The notes beneath the pieces are model-generated. The model had not been told where the DNA came from, ran no database searches, and was given only the letters and a program-made list of their open reading frames with translations. A DNA stretch of 64,000 nt, taken from Chloroflexota bacterium (GTDB taxonomy: Bacteria > Chloroflexota > Dehalococcoidia > JACPEP01). This document shows, one piece after another, positions 26,614 through 34,694 of this stretch. Numbering within the stretch: the first letter of the stretch is position 1; each line of letters opens with the position of its first letter. Where the stretch lies: contig JACPEP010000042.1 of the NCBI GenBank assembly GCA_016183425.1, forward strand, positions 1-64,000, given 5' to 3'. The position numbers and the translations under genes are program-made.

Positions 26614-28659
26614 CTAACGAGCGTGGGCTTTACTGACCGCGAACTCTCGGCCCTCTTTGTGGCAAACGGCACATGTTTCTACCATCTGAGGCGTGGTCTG
26701 CAAGAAGGCATGGCCCTTGGCCGCCTTGTTGTCGTGGCAGGCGAGACAAGCGGCCTGGATGGGCGGAATGGTCTCTAGCACCTTGCCCTTCTGCGTTATG
26801 ACCGTAGGCTTCGCCCCTACCTGCATGTAGTTAATGAGCTGAGAGCCCGGGATGTGGCACTTCTCGCAGTTGCGCCGGTCGCCGGGGAACCTCACCTCGG
26901 AGAAGTCGAAGGCACGCCCACCAGCACCGTAGACGATGAAGGGCTCCTCTCCTTCCTCGCCGGTGTGGATGCGGTGGATGAGCCTCTTGTACTGGACAGA
27001 GACAGGGGGCATCTGGCCCTCTGGGCGAGCCGCTTCATCGGTGCGGTTGGGGTTGTGACAAAGGACACAGTACTCGGTGTTGCGGCGGCTGCCGCCATGA
27101 AGGGATATCCCCGCCGGATCTCCCAGGCTCTCGTGGCACTGGTTGCAGTTTTCCCGCTTGACGATGGCCTTGCGGGGCATGGGAATGGCATCGGTGACGG
27201 CGGCATAGATCACTTTGTTAAAGCCGGCATCCCTTACTGCCAGGGGTTGGCCCCTAGGCCCCTGAATAGTTTGCTCCAGATAGCCCTCTACACCCACGGC
27301 GTAAGTGCCGGAGGCGCTCTCGGGTATCTTCTGGGTAAAGGTGTAGCTGTAGTGACCGCCACCCAAGCTGACAGCGGTGGTGACGACCTCTTGCCACCGC
27401 TCTTGATAGTCGGTAGTGGGGCCAGCCAGGAGCAAAGCAAAGCGGGTCATCTCCGAGGGGGCAATGAAGTTGCCGGCCTTGTCTTGGATGTGGAATTGGA
27501 CGGTGGGATTCTGACCGGGCTTGGTGTTGCTGACATTCATCAGTGTAAATTCTATGCCCCGAAGTTGCTGGGAGCGGGTAGGCAGAAGGTGGGCTCCTGG
27601 TATGGAGAGGTCGAACTCCTTGACCATAGTACTGGTATGGCAATTCTTGCAGGTGGCGTTGGTCTGTACCCCTCCCCCGTGGTTCTGGCCCGTCAGAGGA
27701 TTAACCTTGTCATGGCAGGCGGTACAGGCGGCGGCATTAGGGGCATTCTTCCAGTTGTCAGACTGGGCCGCCCCCGTGTGGCAGGTGGTGCAGTTGCGTA
27801 CGTCCTGGGGCCAGGCAATGTCGGAGAAGTCGAAGACGTTCTGGGCATTGCCAACGATAAAGTAGGGTTTCCCTTCTTTAACGCTGGGCAGGTTCTCGCC
27901 CCGGTGGATCTTGTGGATCATGACCTTGAAATCCGGGGTATTTCCCGACTCCGGATCCACGTTCTGGGGGGTGTGGCAGAGGACGCAGAGCCGGGTGTCT
28001 CGGCGCGAGCCGCCGTGGAGTGCCAGGGGATCGTGACAGCGGTTGCAGTTCTCGGTCTTGACGATCTCCCTGGTGAGGGGCAAAGGGCCACCGGCGGGCA
28101 CAAAGTAGAAGACATCGTTGCCCGCCCACTTGCGGGTGTCCCTAGTGGCCTGGCCTCCCACAGCGTGGCTAGCGTTGCGGGGGAAGTCATCGGGAAGGGC
28201 GTTATTGAAGGTATAGGTATGGACGCCATTCCCCAAGCCGACGAAGACGCCTCCTTGATCCATGGCCGACAGGGGCTGGGTGACGCTGGCCAAAAGGGGC
28301 TGCTTGGTCTCCCCCTTGAAGGTAAAGGGACGTCCGGCGACGGTGCCCACAATATAGTTCACGTACTGGGTAAGGCCCGTAGTGGCATCCTGGTCAATGC
28401 GGGCGATGGTGAAGCGGGGGGTGCCATCCAGGTCGCTTATCTGCAACCCCACCCCCTTGTCGTCGCTGATTTTGAAAGTGACTACCGGCCTGCGATCGCC
28501 CCCGACTTCCACCTTCGTTATCTGGATCTTCAACCCCGGGCCGGGCGAGCCTCCGTCTACCAGGGCCCGCACCTGGTCCTGCAAACCGAACAAGGCTAAT
28601 AAAACAAGGGCGGTTACAGACAAGACAACAGCAAACAGTGCTTTTTTACGCCTCACCAT
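26614..28659 (-). CDS. Decaheme c-type cytochrome, OmcA/MtrC family
   Basis: A 681-aa exported multiheme protein. I count ten CxxCH motifs in two clusters of five: CNRCH, CVLCH, CTTCH, CTACH, CKNCH, then CNQCH, CVLCH, CEKCH, CLACH, CAVCH. The clusters alternate with beta-rich domains, the OmcA/MtrC layout. ALHGGSRRDT and SLHGGSRRNT are repeat hallmarks. An uncleaved or cleavable N-terminal helix (VRRKKALFAVVLSVTALVLLALFG) exports and anchors it. The ATG at 28659 follows GAAGGAG. Such proteins pass electrons to extracellular acceptors. No porin or other cytochrome gene is adjacent. Confidence 0.95.
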   Translation of the reverse strand: MVRRKKALFAVVLSVTALVLLALFGLQDQVRALVDGGSPGPGLKIQITKVEVGGDRRPVVTFKISDDKGVGLQISDLDGTPRFTIARIDQDATTGLTQYVNYIVGTVAGRPFTFKGETKQPLLASVTQPLSAMDQGGVFVGLGNGVHTYTFNNALPDDFPRNASHAVGGQATRDTRKWAGNDVFYFVPAGGPLPLTREIVKTENCNRCHDPLALHGGSRRDTRLCVLCHTPQNVDPESGNTPDFKVMIHKIHRGENLPSVKEGKPYFIVGNAQNVFDFSDIAWPQDVRNCTTCHTGAAQSDNWKNAPNAAACTACHDKVNPLTGQNHGGGVQTNATCKNCHTSTMVKEFDLSIPGAHLLPTRSQQLRGIEFTLMNVSNTKPGQNPTVQFHIQDKAGNFIAPSEMTRFALLLAGPTTDYQERWQEVVTTAVSLGGGHYSYTFTQKIPESASGTYAVGVEGYLEQTIQGPRGQPLAVRDAGFNKVIYAAVTDAIPMPRKAIVKRENCNQCHESLGDPAGISLHGGSRRNTEYCVLCHNPNRTDEAARPEGQMPPVSVQYKRLIHRIHTGEEGEEPFIVYGAGGRAFDFSEVRFPGDRRNCEKCHIPGSQLINYMQVGAKPTVITQKGKVLETIPPIQAACLACHDNKAAKGHAFLQTTPQMVETCAVCHKEGREFAVSKAHAR

Positions 28660-28675
28660 GGCCAACTCCTTCTCT

Positions 28676-28695
28676 GTAACTATAGCGATAGTTAC
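28676..28695 (-). promoter_or_regulatory. Inverted repeat just upstream of the cytochrome ribosome site
   Basis: GTAACTAT (28676-28683) and ATAGTTAC (28688-28695) are perfect 8-bp arms with a 4-nt centre. They lie directly upstream of the GAAGGAG ribosome site (28666-28672), so they could be a DNA operator or an mRNA hairpin that affects translation. Confidence 0.45.
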
Positions 28696-28752
28696 GGTCA
28701 CCTCTTTGCCCAAGGCCAGCGCTCATAGAAATACACTATTTCGAATTACCAT

Positions 28753-28774
28753 ATTATATGTGAATGTGTTCACT
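28753..28774 (-). promoter_or_regulatory. Cytochrome promoter -10 with CRP/FNR-like dyad
   Basis: On the minus strand a perfect TATAAT occupies 28758-28753. Immediately upstream is the palindrome TGTGA-N6-TCACT (plus strand 28759-28774), one base off the CRP consensus, with a GTGAA/TTCAC core. It lies in the -10/-35 spacer, which would suit a repressor better than an activator. No -35 box is evident. The rest of the 28.66-29.1 kb gap holds the rnc promoter and no gene. Confidence 0.45.
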
Positions 28775-28987
28775 ATCACTTGTCGCTATGCTACTACATC
28801 ACCCCAGGCTTGTCAAGGGTTTTGGGGGAAAATAATGAGGGAAATAACAAATTTGGACACTATGTCACGCCTTCCTATCCCCTGGCTGTATAGCGAAAAG
28901 TGTGAAAGAGTGAGAGGCTCCTAGGGTTCCTACCGCACTCCCATGAGGTCCTGGCTCCACACATTTTGACATAGAGCCAGACAAGCA

Positions 28988-29016
28988 TTGACAAGTGGAG
29001 GCCCAGCAACTACTAT
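28988..29016 (+). promoter_or_regulatory. Sigma-70 promoter of rnc
   Basis: A perfect TTGACA (28988-28993) and TACTAT (29011-29016) are 17 bp apart, 94 bp ahead of the rnc start. The promoter probably serves rnc, the selenoprotein gene and smc, which are closely spaced on the same strand. Confidence 0.65.
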
Positions 29017-29109
29017 AGGCTCTTAAGGAGCCCACAGCTTCAAAAGACTTTTGGACTTTACAATATTAGCGCTGCGGGGAGCCTTTCCTGCTAGAGGAGA
29101 AGGAAAAGA

Positions 29110-29829
29110 ATGGAGTTGGATTCTCAGGGGCTGAATGGGCTACAGGGAAGTATTGGCGTCACCTTCGCCGATCCTTCGTTGCTCTTACAGTCGCTGGTTC
29201 ACCGCTCCTATCTGAATGAGAACCCTCGCTTATCTCTTCTTGCCAACGGGCGTCTAGAGTTTCTGGGCGATGCTGTGCTGGGTCTAATAATTGGCGAGGA
29301 GCTTTACCGCCGTTTTCCCTATTATGGGGAGGGAGAGCTAACTCGTCTGCGATCGGTGCTGGTGCGACGGGAGACCCTGGCTAACTGGGCGGGTGCTCTG
29401 GGATTGGGGGAACAATTGTACCTGGGCCACGGCGAGGAGGCTAAAGGGGGAAGGAGAAACCAGCGCAACTTGGCCGGTGTTCTGGAAGCAGTGATCGGGG
29501 CCATTTTCGTAGATGCCGGCTTGGCATCGGCCCGGAACTTTGTTCTAAAGGTGGCGGGCGCGGAGCTCAAGGCGGTAGGTGCGACATGGTTGGATTACAA
29601 ATCTGCCCTTCAGGAGTACACCCAAAGGCTGCACCATACTATGCCCCGATATCGGGTGGTAACGGCGACCGGTCCTGAGCACGAGAAAGAATTTCAGGTG
29701 GAGGTGGTAGTAGATGGAGTGGTATGGGGGAGGGGGGTGGGGCGGAGCAAACGCGACGCGGAAATGGAGGCGGCCCGAGTGGCTCTGAGCAGGTGGGGAA
29801 ACGGTGTAACGGGAAGTACTCAGACTTGA
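29110..29829 (+). CDS. rnc: Ribonuclease III
   Basis: A 239-aa dsRNA endonuclease that processes rRNA precursors. The nuclease domain has the signature NGRLEFLGDAVLGL and LEAVIGAIFVDAG. The dsRNA-binding domain follows from about residue 165 (DYKSALQEYTQ to RDAEMEAARVAL). The second metal-binding aspartate (usually DTxEA) is Gly here (AGVLEA), while the glutamate remains. The ATG follows AGGAGAAGG. First gene of an rnc-selenoprotein-smc run. Confidence 0.94.
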   Translation: MELDSQGLNGLQGSIGVTFADPSLLLQSLVHRSYLNENPRLSLLANGRLEFLGDAVLGLIIGEELYRRFPYYGEGELTRLRSVLVRRETLANWAGALGLGEQLYLGHGEEAKGGRRNQRNLAGVLEAVIGAIFVDAGLASARNFVLKVAGAELKAVGATWLDYKSALQEYTQRLHHTMPRYRVVTATGPEHEKEFQVEVVVDGVVWGRGVGRSKRDAEMEAARVALSRWGNGVTGSTQT

Positions 29830-29861
29830 GATGGGTCAAAGGACTAAGGATAGGAGCTGTC

Positions 29862-30608
29862 ATGCCGGTTGACTATATAGCCAAAACCAGAGGCGCTTAC
29901 CCCGACCAGCCACCTTATCAATGGTCGAAGTTCGACACCAGTCCCTGGACGCCCATGACGAAGCCCCTTTCCCGATGTCGCATCTCTATCGTTAGCTCAG
30001 GGGGAGTCCATCTAAAGTCCCAGCCCCCCTTTGACGGAGAAAAGAACGACCTAACTTTCCGAGAGATACCCAAGAATGTGGATGTAGCGTCCTTAATGAT
30101 TACCCACAATCACTACGACCATAGAGACGCCGACCGCGACGTTAACTGTATTTTTCCCATCGAGCGTTTTCGTGATCTGGAGAAGGAGGGGTTTATCGGG
30201 GAGTTGGCCCCGACCAGCTACACTCTTATGGGGCGCATATTTCGTCGTACCGCCTTGCTGCAGGAGATGGCCCCTTATCTCTTGCGTCGCCTGAAAGAAG
30301 AGGCTGTGGATGCTCTCTTTATGGTGCCCGCCTGACCGCTATGTCATCAGTCCGTGGGACTGCTCGCTCGTCAGGTGGAAGAGGGAGGTATTCCTACCGT
30401 TGCCATGACCTCGGCCCTGGATATTACATCCCTGGTGAAGCCTCCTCGCTCCGTTTTTCTGGATTTTCCCCTGGGGCGCCAAACCGGAAAACCTTTCGAC
30501 CGGGAGCTACAATTGAGCATCGTCAAAGCTGCCCTGAGGGCTCTGGAGACCATAATCGAGCCCGGCGGCATCCTCCAACTGCCTTATGAGTGGGGGGAGC
30601 CATGGTAG
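29862..30608 (+). CDS. PrdB/GrdB-family selenoprotein (UGA-encoded selenocysteine)
   Basis: A 248-aa protein of the glycine/betaine/sarcosine/D-proline reductase selenoprotein B family. An in-frame TGA at 30333-30335 interrupts the frame, and the same frame continues without a break: DALFMVPA-U-PLCHQSVGLLARQ, then EEGGIPTV and VKPPRSVFLDFPLG to the TAG at 30608. PrdB has U-x2-CH(R/Q)S at the same place. Upstream parts also match (NCIFPIERFRDLEKEGFIG, LAPTSYTLMGR). Residue 158 would be selenocysteine. The ATG at 29862 follows AGGATAGGAG. No prdA/grd partner genes are nearby, so the substrate is unknown. SelA/B/C genes must lie outside the window. Confidence 0.88.
30333..30362 (+). promoter_or_regulatory. 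UGA selenocysteine codon with bacterial SECIS-like hairpin
   Basis: Downstream of TGA 30333-30335, CAGTCC (30348-30353) and GGACTG (30357-30362) form a perfect 6-bp stem around a GTG loop. The loop lies 19-21 nt after the UGA, within the distance usual for bacterial SECIS elements, and has a GU in the loop. It is simple and short, so only its position and loop support the call. Confidence 0.6.
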
Positions 30609-30629
30609 CCCAGGGAGGGAAGAGCATTC

Positions 30630-33600
30630 ATGGGAGAGGGAGCGGTGTTTCTTAGGCGCCTGGAGCTGAAAGGCTTCAAGAGCTTCGCCCGTCCTACCCA
30701 GTTTGAGTTTGATCGGGGCGTTACCGTCATCGTCGGCCCTAATGGCAGCGGCAAGAGCAACGTTGCCGATGGTCTCCGCTGGGTGTTGGGCGAACAAAAC
30801 GCCCGTAACCTCCGCGCTCGACGCATGGAAGACATCATTTTTACGGGTAGCTCTCAGCGTACTCCCTTGGGCATGGCCGAGGCCTCTCTAGACTTAGATA
30901 ACTCGCGGGAAGAGCTTCCTCTGGAGTTTACCGATGTCACCCTTACCCGACGGGCTTATCGCTCGGGGGAGAGCGAGTACTTTATTAACCGTGGCCGTAC
31001 CCGATGGCGGGATGTGGCAGAGCTCCTACTAAAAGCCAACGTTGGCCAAAACGGGTACACCATCATCGGTCAAGGGGTCATCGAGAATTTTATTAATCTG
31101 CGCCCGGAGGAGAAGCGGCTGTGGCTAGAGGAGGCTGCCGATGTTAAGCGTCATCGGATGCGTCTTGCCGAGGCGCGCGAAAGGCTTCGCTCTACGGAAA
31201 GTAATTTGGAACGAGTAAGCATCATCGTTTCCGAAATAGCTCCTCGCTTGAACCATCTTCAGCACCAGGCGAGGCAGGCTCAGGAATACCAGCGTCTATC
31301 TGCGGATCTAGAACAGAGCCTCAAGCTGTGGTATGGATACCAGTGGTGGGTGGCCCAACGGGCCCTGCTGCGCGCTGAATCCACCCTGGCGGAACGCCGC
31401 CATCAGATAGGCGTCCTCCAGCGGGAGCTGTCTCGCTGTCAGGGAAGGAGGGTTGAGCAACAGCATCTCCTTGAGCAGGCCAAGGGCGAGGCCAGGGAGC
31501 TAGAGGAACGAACGGAATTCCTGGAGAAGAAGCAGCAGCGGCTGGCCCAAAGCACGCTCCTGGATGAAGAGCGCCTACGCTTCAATACTCGCCAGCAGGA
31601 GGAGGCGCAGACAGACCTGGAGCTAGTGGAAGGCCAGATCAAGGGACAAGGGAAGGCTCTTCAGGACCAAGAGCGGCGTTGCCAAGAGGTGGAACAAGAG
31701 CTGGATCAGGCCTCGGGGCTTCTTGCTTTTCAGCAGGGAGGTTTAGAGGAAAGGCGGCGGAGATACCAGGAGCTTTTAAAGAACTTGGACCATCTTAAGG
31801 GAGAGGGACAGGGGCTGGAAAAGGCTCTGGCTGGAGTAGAGGGTCACTTGCGGGAGACGGAGGAAGCTGTAAACTCCCTTCAGCTTCTGAAGGAGGAATG
31901 GCTTAGAAAGAGACAGACCTGGGGTCAGGAGCTGATTGCCCATCGTCACCGTCTGCGCTCCTTGATAGCTCAGGATGGAGAAATAACCTCTCGCCTCAAT
32001 GAGGTGTCGGTGCAAAGAATCTCCCTGGCTAGGGAGAGGGATGAAACAGCGGCTCTGGTGAGGGACAAAGAGATGGGCCTGGCTCTGAAGGAGCGAGAGA
32101 GGGAGACCTTGGGCTTACGCCACGAGCTTTTGGCCCGTATGCGCCAGGAGGGGCTGCCGGCGGCGGCAAGGTCTCTAATTTACACTCAGGAGGCAGGAGA
32201 GGGTATTTTACCCTTTTCTGAGCAGCCGGTGCTTATGGCCCAGGTTTTGGATGTTCCTGCAGGACTGGAAAAGGCTATCGAGGCCGCCTTGTGTGGCCAC
32301 ACTTATGACATTGTCGTCAACAAGCGGGGTGAGGCCGAGGCGGTCATCGACTTTTTGAAGCGTACCGCTGGTGGCAACGCCACCCTTTGGCCCCTGGATA
32401 ACGTTAAAGAGTCCTATAGCCTTAACATTATACGGGAGCCGGGGGTGGTGGGGGTGGCTTCGCGGCTGGTAAAATGCCATTCCCGCTATCGACCAGTGGT
32501 GGATGCTCTCCTGGGCCGAACTATTGTGGTAGACAATCTTGCCGTGGCCAAGCGAGTCGTCCGCCGAGGGATGGGCAATGTGGCTACCTTGGCCGGGGAA
32601 TACCTGGCCCAAGTGGGCACTATCACCGGTGGTCAACCTCCTGAGTGGCAGGGCACGCTAGCTATAGAGGAGGAATGGCGGCAGTTGCCGCAAAGACTGG
32701 TAGCGATAGCCGGGGAGGTGAAAGCCACCGAGTCAGAGCTGTCGGCAGCGAGAGAACTTTTTAGAGAGAAGGCAGAGATGTTGGCCCAGAGGGAGGACGA
32801 AGAGCAGCATTTGCGCCAGGAGGCACAGAGGGTAGCCCAGGCCTTGACCCGACACCGTCTCACCTGGCAGGGATGGCGGGGGGAGAGACGGGGGCATGTG
32901 AGAGCCACGAAGGCTGCTTTGGGAGAAGAGGGCGCTTTGAGACAACGCCTGGCGGCCCTCCGGGAAGAGAGGGAACGCCTTCTAAATGCCAAAGCGGTAC
33001 TGGAAGGGGAAATATCGCCTCTTTTAGCTCAGGTTCGAGAGGGGGAGGGGGAATTGGCACTTCTTGGCCAGCGGGCAGCGGAGATGGCTTCCCGAGATAC
33101 CTCTCTTCGTCAGGAAAAGGAGGTTTTGGCCGCTGGACGTCGCGCTGCGGAGTCGGCTTTGAATCGGCTCGAAGAACGGCGGCAGGCGCTCCGAGATCGC
33201 CTCGGCCGCCTCACAGAGGAAGAAAAGTCCTTACGTTTTTGCCTTGCTGAGGCCAAGAGTGAGGCAGATCAAGGGGCGAATCAGGTGCGAGTTGTAGCGG
33301 AACAACTGGCTGCCGCCAAAAGAAGGGGGGAGGACATCCGAGAAGAGGAGGAGGCAGCGGCAACACAAGAGGCTCAGTTACGTGCTCGCCTATCGGAACG
33401 GGAACGCTTGCAGGCCGTCTCCCAGGCGGAGGTCAGCCATCGTCGAGAGGGGTTGGAGAAGCTGAGAGATACCATGGAGCAGGAGGGTGTTATCGCTCTG
33501 GAAGGGGAGCTGTGGCAAGGGGAACCGGAAGCCCTGAAAGCCACGGTAGACCGTCTTAAGGCACGCCTACGAGCGCTGGGGCCAGTAAACCTGGAGGCGT

Positions 33601-34238
33601 TGTCCGACTACGAGGAGACCCATTCCCGTTACCAGTTCCTCACCTCCCAGGTGCGCGACCTGCGGGAGGCAAGCAAATCTCTTCAGGGAGCGATAGCTGA
33701 GCTGGAGGGTATTATTCATCACAACTTTCAGACCACCTTTGAGACGGTATCTCACCAGTTCAAGAGCTACTTTACCCACTTCTTTGGCGGCGGAACGGCT
33801 AAACTGGTCCGCATCCCTCCCTCCAATGGGAACGAAATGGGTGTGGAACTGGTCGCCCAGCCGCCGGGAAAGCGACTCCAAAACCTTTCCCTTCTTTCCG
33901 GGGGAGAACGGGCCCTGACGGCAGTTGCCTTCCTTTTTGCCATTTTGGAGGCCAACCCATCCCCCTTCTGCGTCCTGGACGAGGTGGACGCCAGCCTGGA
34001 TGAGACCAATAGTATCCGCTTCTCTCAGGCATTGGCAAAGCTCTGCCAAAGAACCCAGTTTATCGTCATCACCCACAATCGAAACACCATGCAGGTGGCC
34101 AACACCATCTACGGCGTTTCTATGGGCGAGGACAATGTCTCCAGAGTCCTCTCCCTTAGATTGGAGGGCGACTCCCCATCCCTCCTCGGCAATGAGGTAC
34201 CCCCTTATGTCCTGGGGGAAGGCAGAAACGGCGAGTAA
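30630..34238 (+). CDS. smc: Chromosome segregation protein SMC
   Basis: A 1202-aa ATPase that loops and compacts DNA. The N-terminal head has FKSFARPTQFEF and Walker A GPNGSGKSN. Two long coiled coils (about 170-500 and 670-1000) flank a hinge with LDVPAGLEKAIEAALCGH. The C-terminal head has the signature LLSGGERALTAVA, Walker B FCVLDEVDASLDETN and the D-loop. The ATG at 30630 follows GGGAGGGAAG. It is 21 bp after the selenoprotein gene; ftsY does not follow, unlike the usual rnc-smc-ftsY order. Confidence 0.98.
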   Translation: MGEGAVFLRRLELKGFKSFARPTQFEFDRGVTVIVGPNGSGKSNVADGLRWVLGEQNARNLRARRMEDIIFTGSSQRTPLGMAEASLDLDNSREELPLEFTDVTLTRRAYRSGESEYFINRGRTRWRDVAELLLKANVGQNGYTIIGQGVIENFINLRPEEKRLWLEEAADVKRHRMRLAEARERLRSTESNLERVSIIVSEIAPRLNHLQHQARQAQEYQRLSADLEQSLKLWYGYQWWVAQRALLRAESTLAERRHQIGVLQRELSRCQGRRVEQQHLLEQAKGEARELEERTEFLEKKQQRLAQSTLLDEERLRFNTRQQEEAQTDLELVEGQIKGQGKALQDQERRCQEVEQELDQASGLLAFQQGGLEERRRRYQELLKNLDHLKGEGQGLEKALAGVEGHLRETEEAVNSLQLLKEEWLRKRQTWGQELIAHRHRLRSLIAQDGEITSRLNEVSVQRISLARERDETAALVRDKEMGLALKERERETLGLRHELLARMRQEGLPAAARSLIYTQEAGEGILPFSEQPVLMAQVLDVPAGLEKAIEAALCGHTYDIVVNKRGEAEAVIDFLKRTAGGNATLWPLDNVKESYSLNIIREPGVVGVASRLVKCHSRYRPVVDALLGRTIVVDNLAVAKRVVRRGMGNVATLAGEYLAQVGTITGGQPPEWQGTLAIEEEWRQLPQRLVAIAGEVKATESELSAARELFREKAEMLAQREDEEQHLRQEAQRVAQALTRHRLTWQGWRGERRGHVRATKAALGEEGALRQRLAALREERERLLNAKAVLEGEISPLLAQVREGEGELALLGQRAAEMASRDTSLRQEKEVLAAGRRAAESALNRLEERRQALRDRLGRLTEEEKSLRFCLAEAKSEADQGANQVRVVAEQLAAAKRRGEDIREEEEAAATQEAQLRARLSERERLQAVSQAEVSHRREGLEKLRDTMEQEGVIALEGELWQGEPEALKATVDRLKARLRALGPVNLEALSDYEETHSRYQFLTSQVRDLREASKSLQGAIAELEGIIHHNFQTTFETVSHQFKSYFTHFFGGGTAKLVRIPPSNGNEMGVELVAQPPGKRLQNLSLLSGGERALTAVAFLFAILEANPSPFCVLDEVDASLDETNSIRFSQALAKLCQRTQFIVITHNRNTMQVANTIYGVSMGEDNVSRVLSLRLEGDSPSLLGNEVPPYVLGEGRNGE

Positions 34239-34262
34239 CGCCCATCTTACAAGGAGTGGATA

Positions 34263-34685
34263 ATGGCCGAATATAGAAAGCCCATCCCCATCCCATCCCC
34301 GGAGACGGCACCCTTTTGGGAGGCGTCCAAAAAGCGTGAGTTGCTGATTCAGAGGTGTCAGGAGTGCGGCCGTTTCTACTTCTACCCCCGACCCCTTTGC
34401 CCCCATTGTCTTTCCCCCCATGTAGAGTGGGTGCGCGCCTCGGGCCGGGGAACCCTCTATACCTACAATATCAACTACCGGGCCACCTATCCGGGCTTCG
34501 CCGCCGATGTGCCCTATGTCATGGCTATCGTAGAGCTGGAGGAGGGGGTAAGGCTGATGACTAACCTGGTAGATGTAAAACCCGACCCCGACCAGATAAA
34601 AATTGGCATGGCGGTAGAGGTGGTTTTTGAAGACGTAACGCCGGACATTTCCCTGCCCAAGTTTCGGCCTGCCTCCAGGGGATAG
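34263..34685 (+). CDS. DUF35-type zinc-ribbon/OB-fold protein
   Basis: A 140-aa thiolase-associated protein. An N-terminal helix (PIPSPETAPFWEASKKREL) leads to a zinc ribbon (CQECG, CPHC) and an OB fold (GRGTLYTYNINYRATYPGF). Such proteins form complexes with thiolase-like subunits and help channel acyl-CoA substrates. It is 9 bp upstream of a thiolase-like gene and clearly paired with it. Confidence 0.92.
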   Translation: MAEYRKPIPIPSPETAPFWEASKKRELLIQRCQECGRFYFYPRPLCPHCLSPHVEWVRASGRGTLYTYNINYRATYPGFAADVPYVMAIVELEEGVRLMTNLVDVKPDPDQIKIGMAVEVVFEDVTPDISLPKFRPASRG

Positions 34686-34694
34686 GAGATGGTG

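Noticed and set aside
26854-28599. 581-codon frame opposite the decaheme cytochrome
   Set aside because: It is the antisense of a gene with ten heme motifs; the Val/Gly-rich translation has no family features.
30333-30335. TGA as a true stop with the downstream part a separate gene
   Set aside because: The two halves are in the same frame, adjoin without a gap and together match one family, with U at the conserved active-site column.
33567-34421. 284-codon minus-strand frame over the end of smc
   Set aside because: The SMC head domain on the plus strand is complete there; the frame is a shadow.
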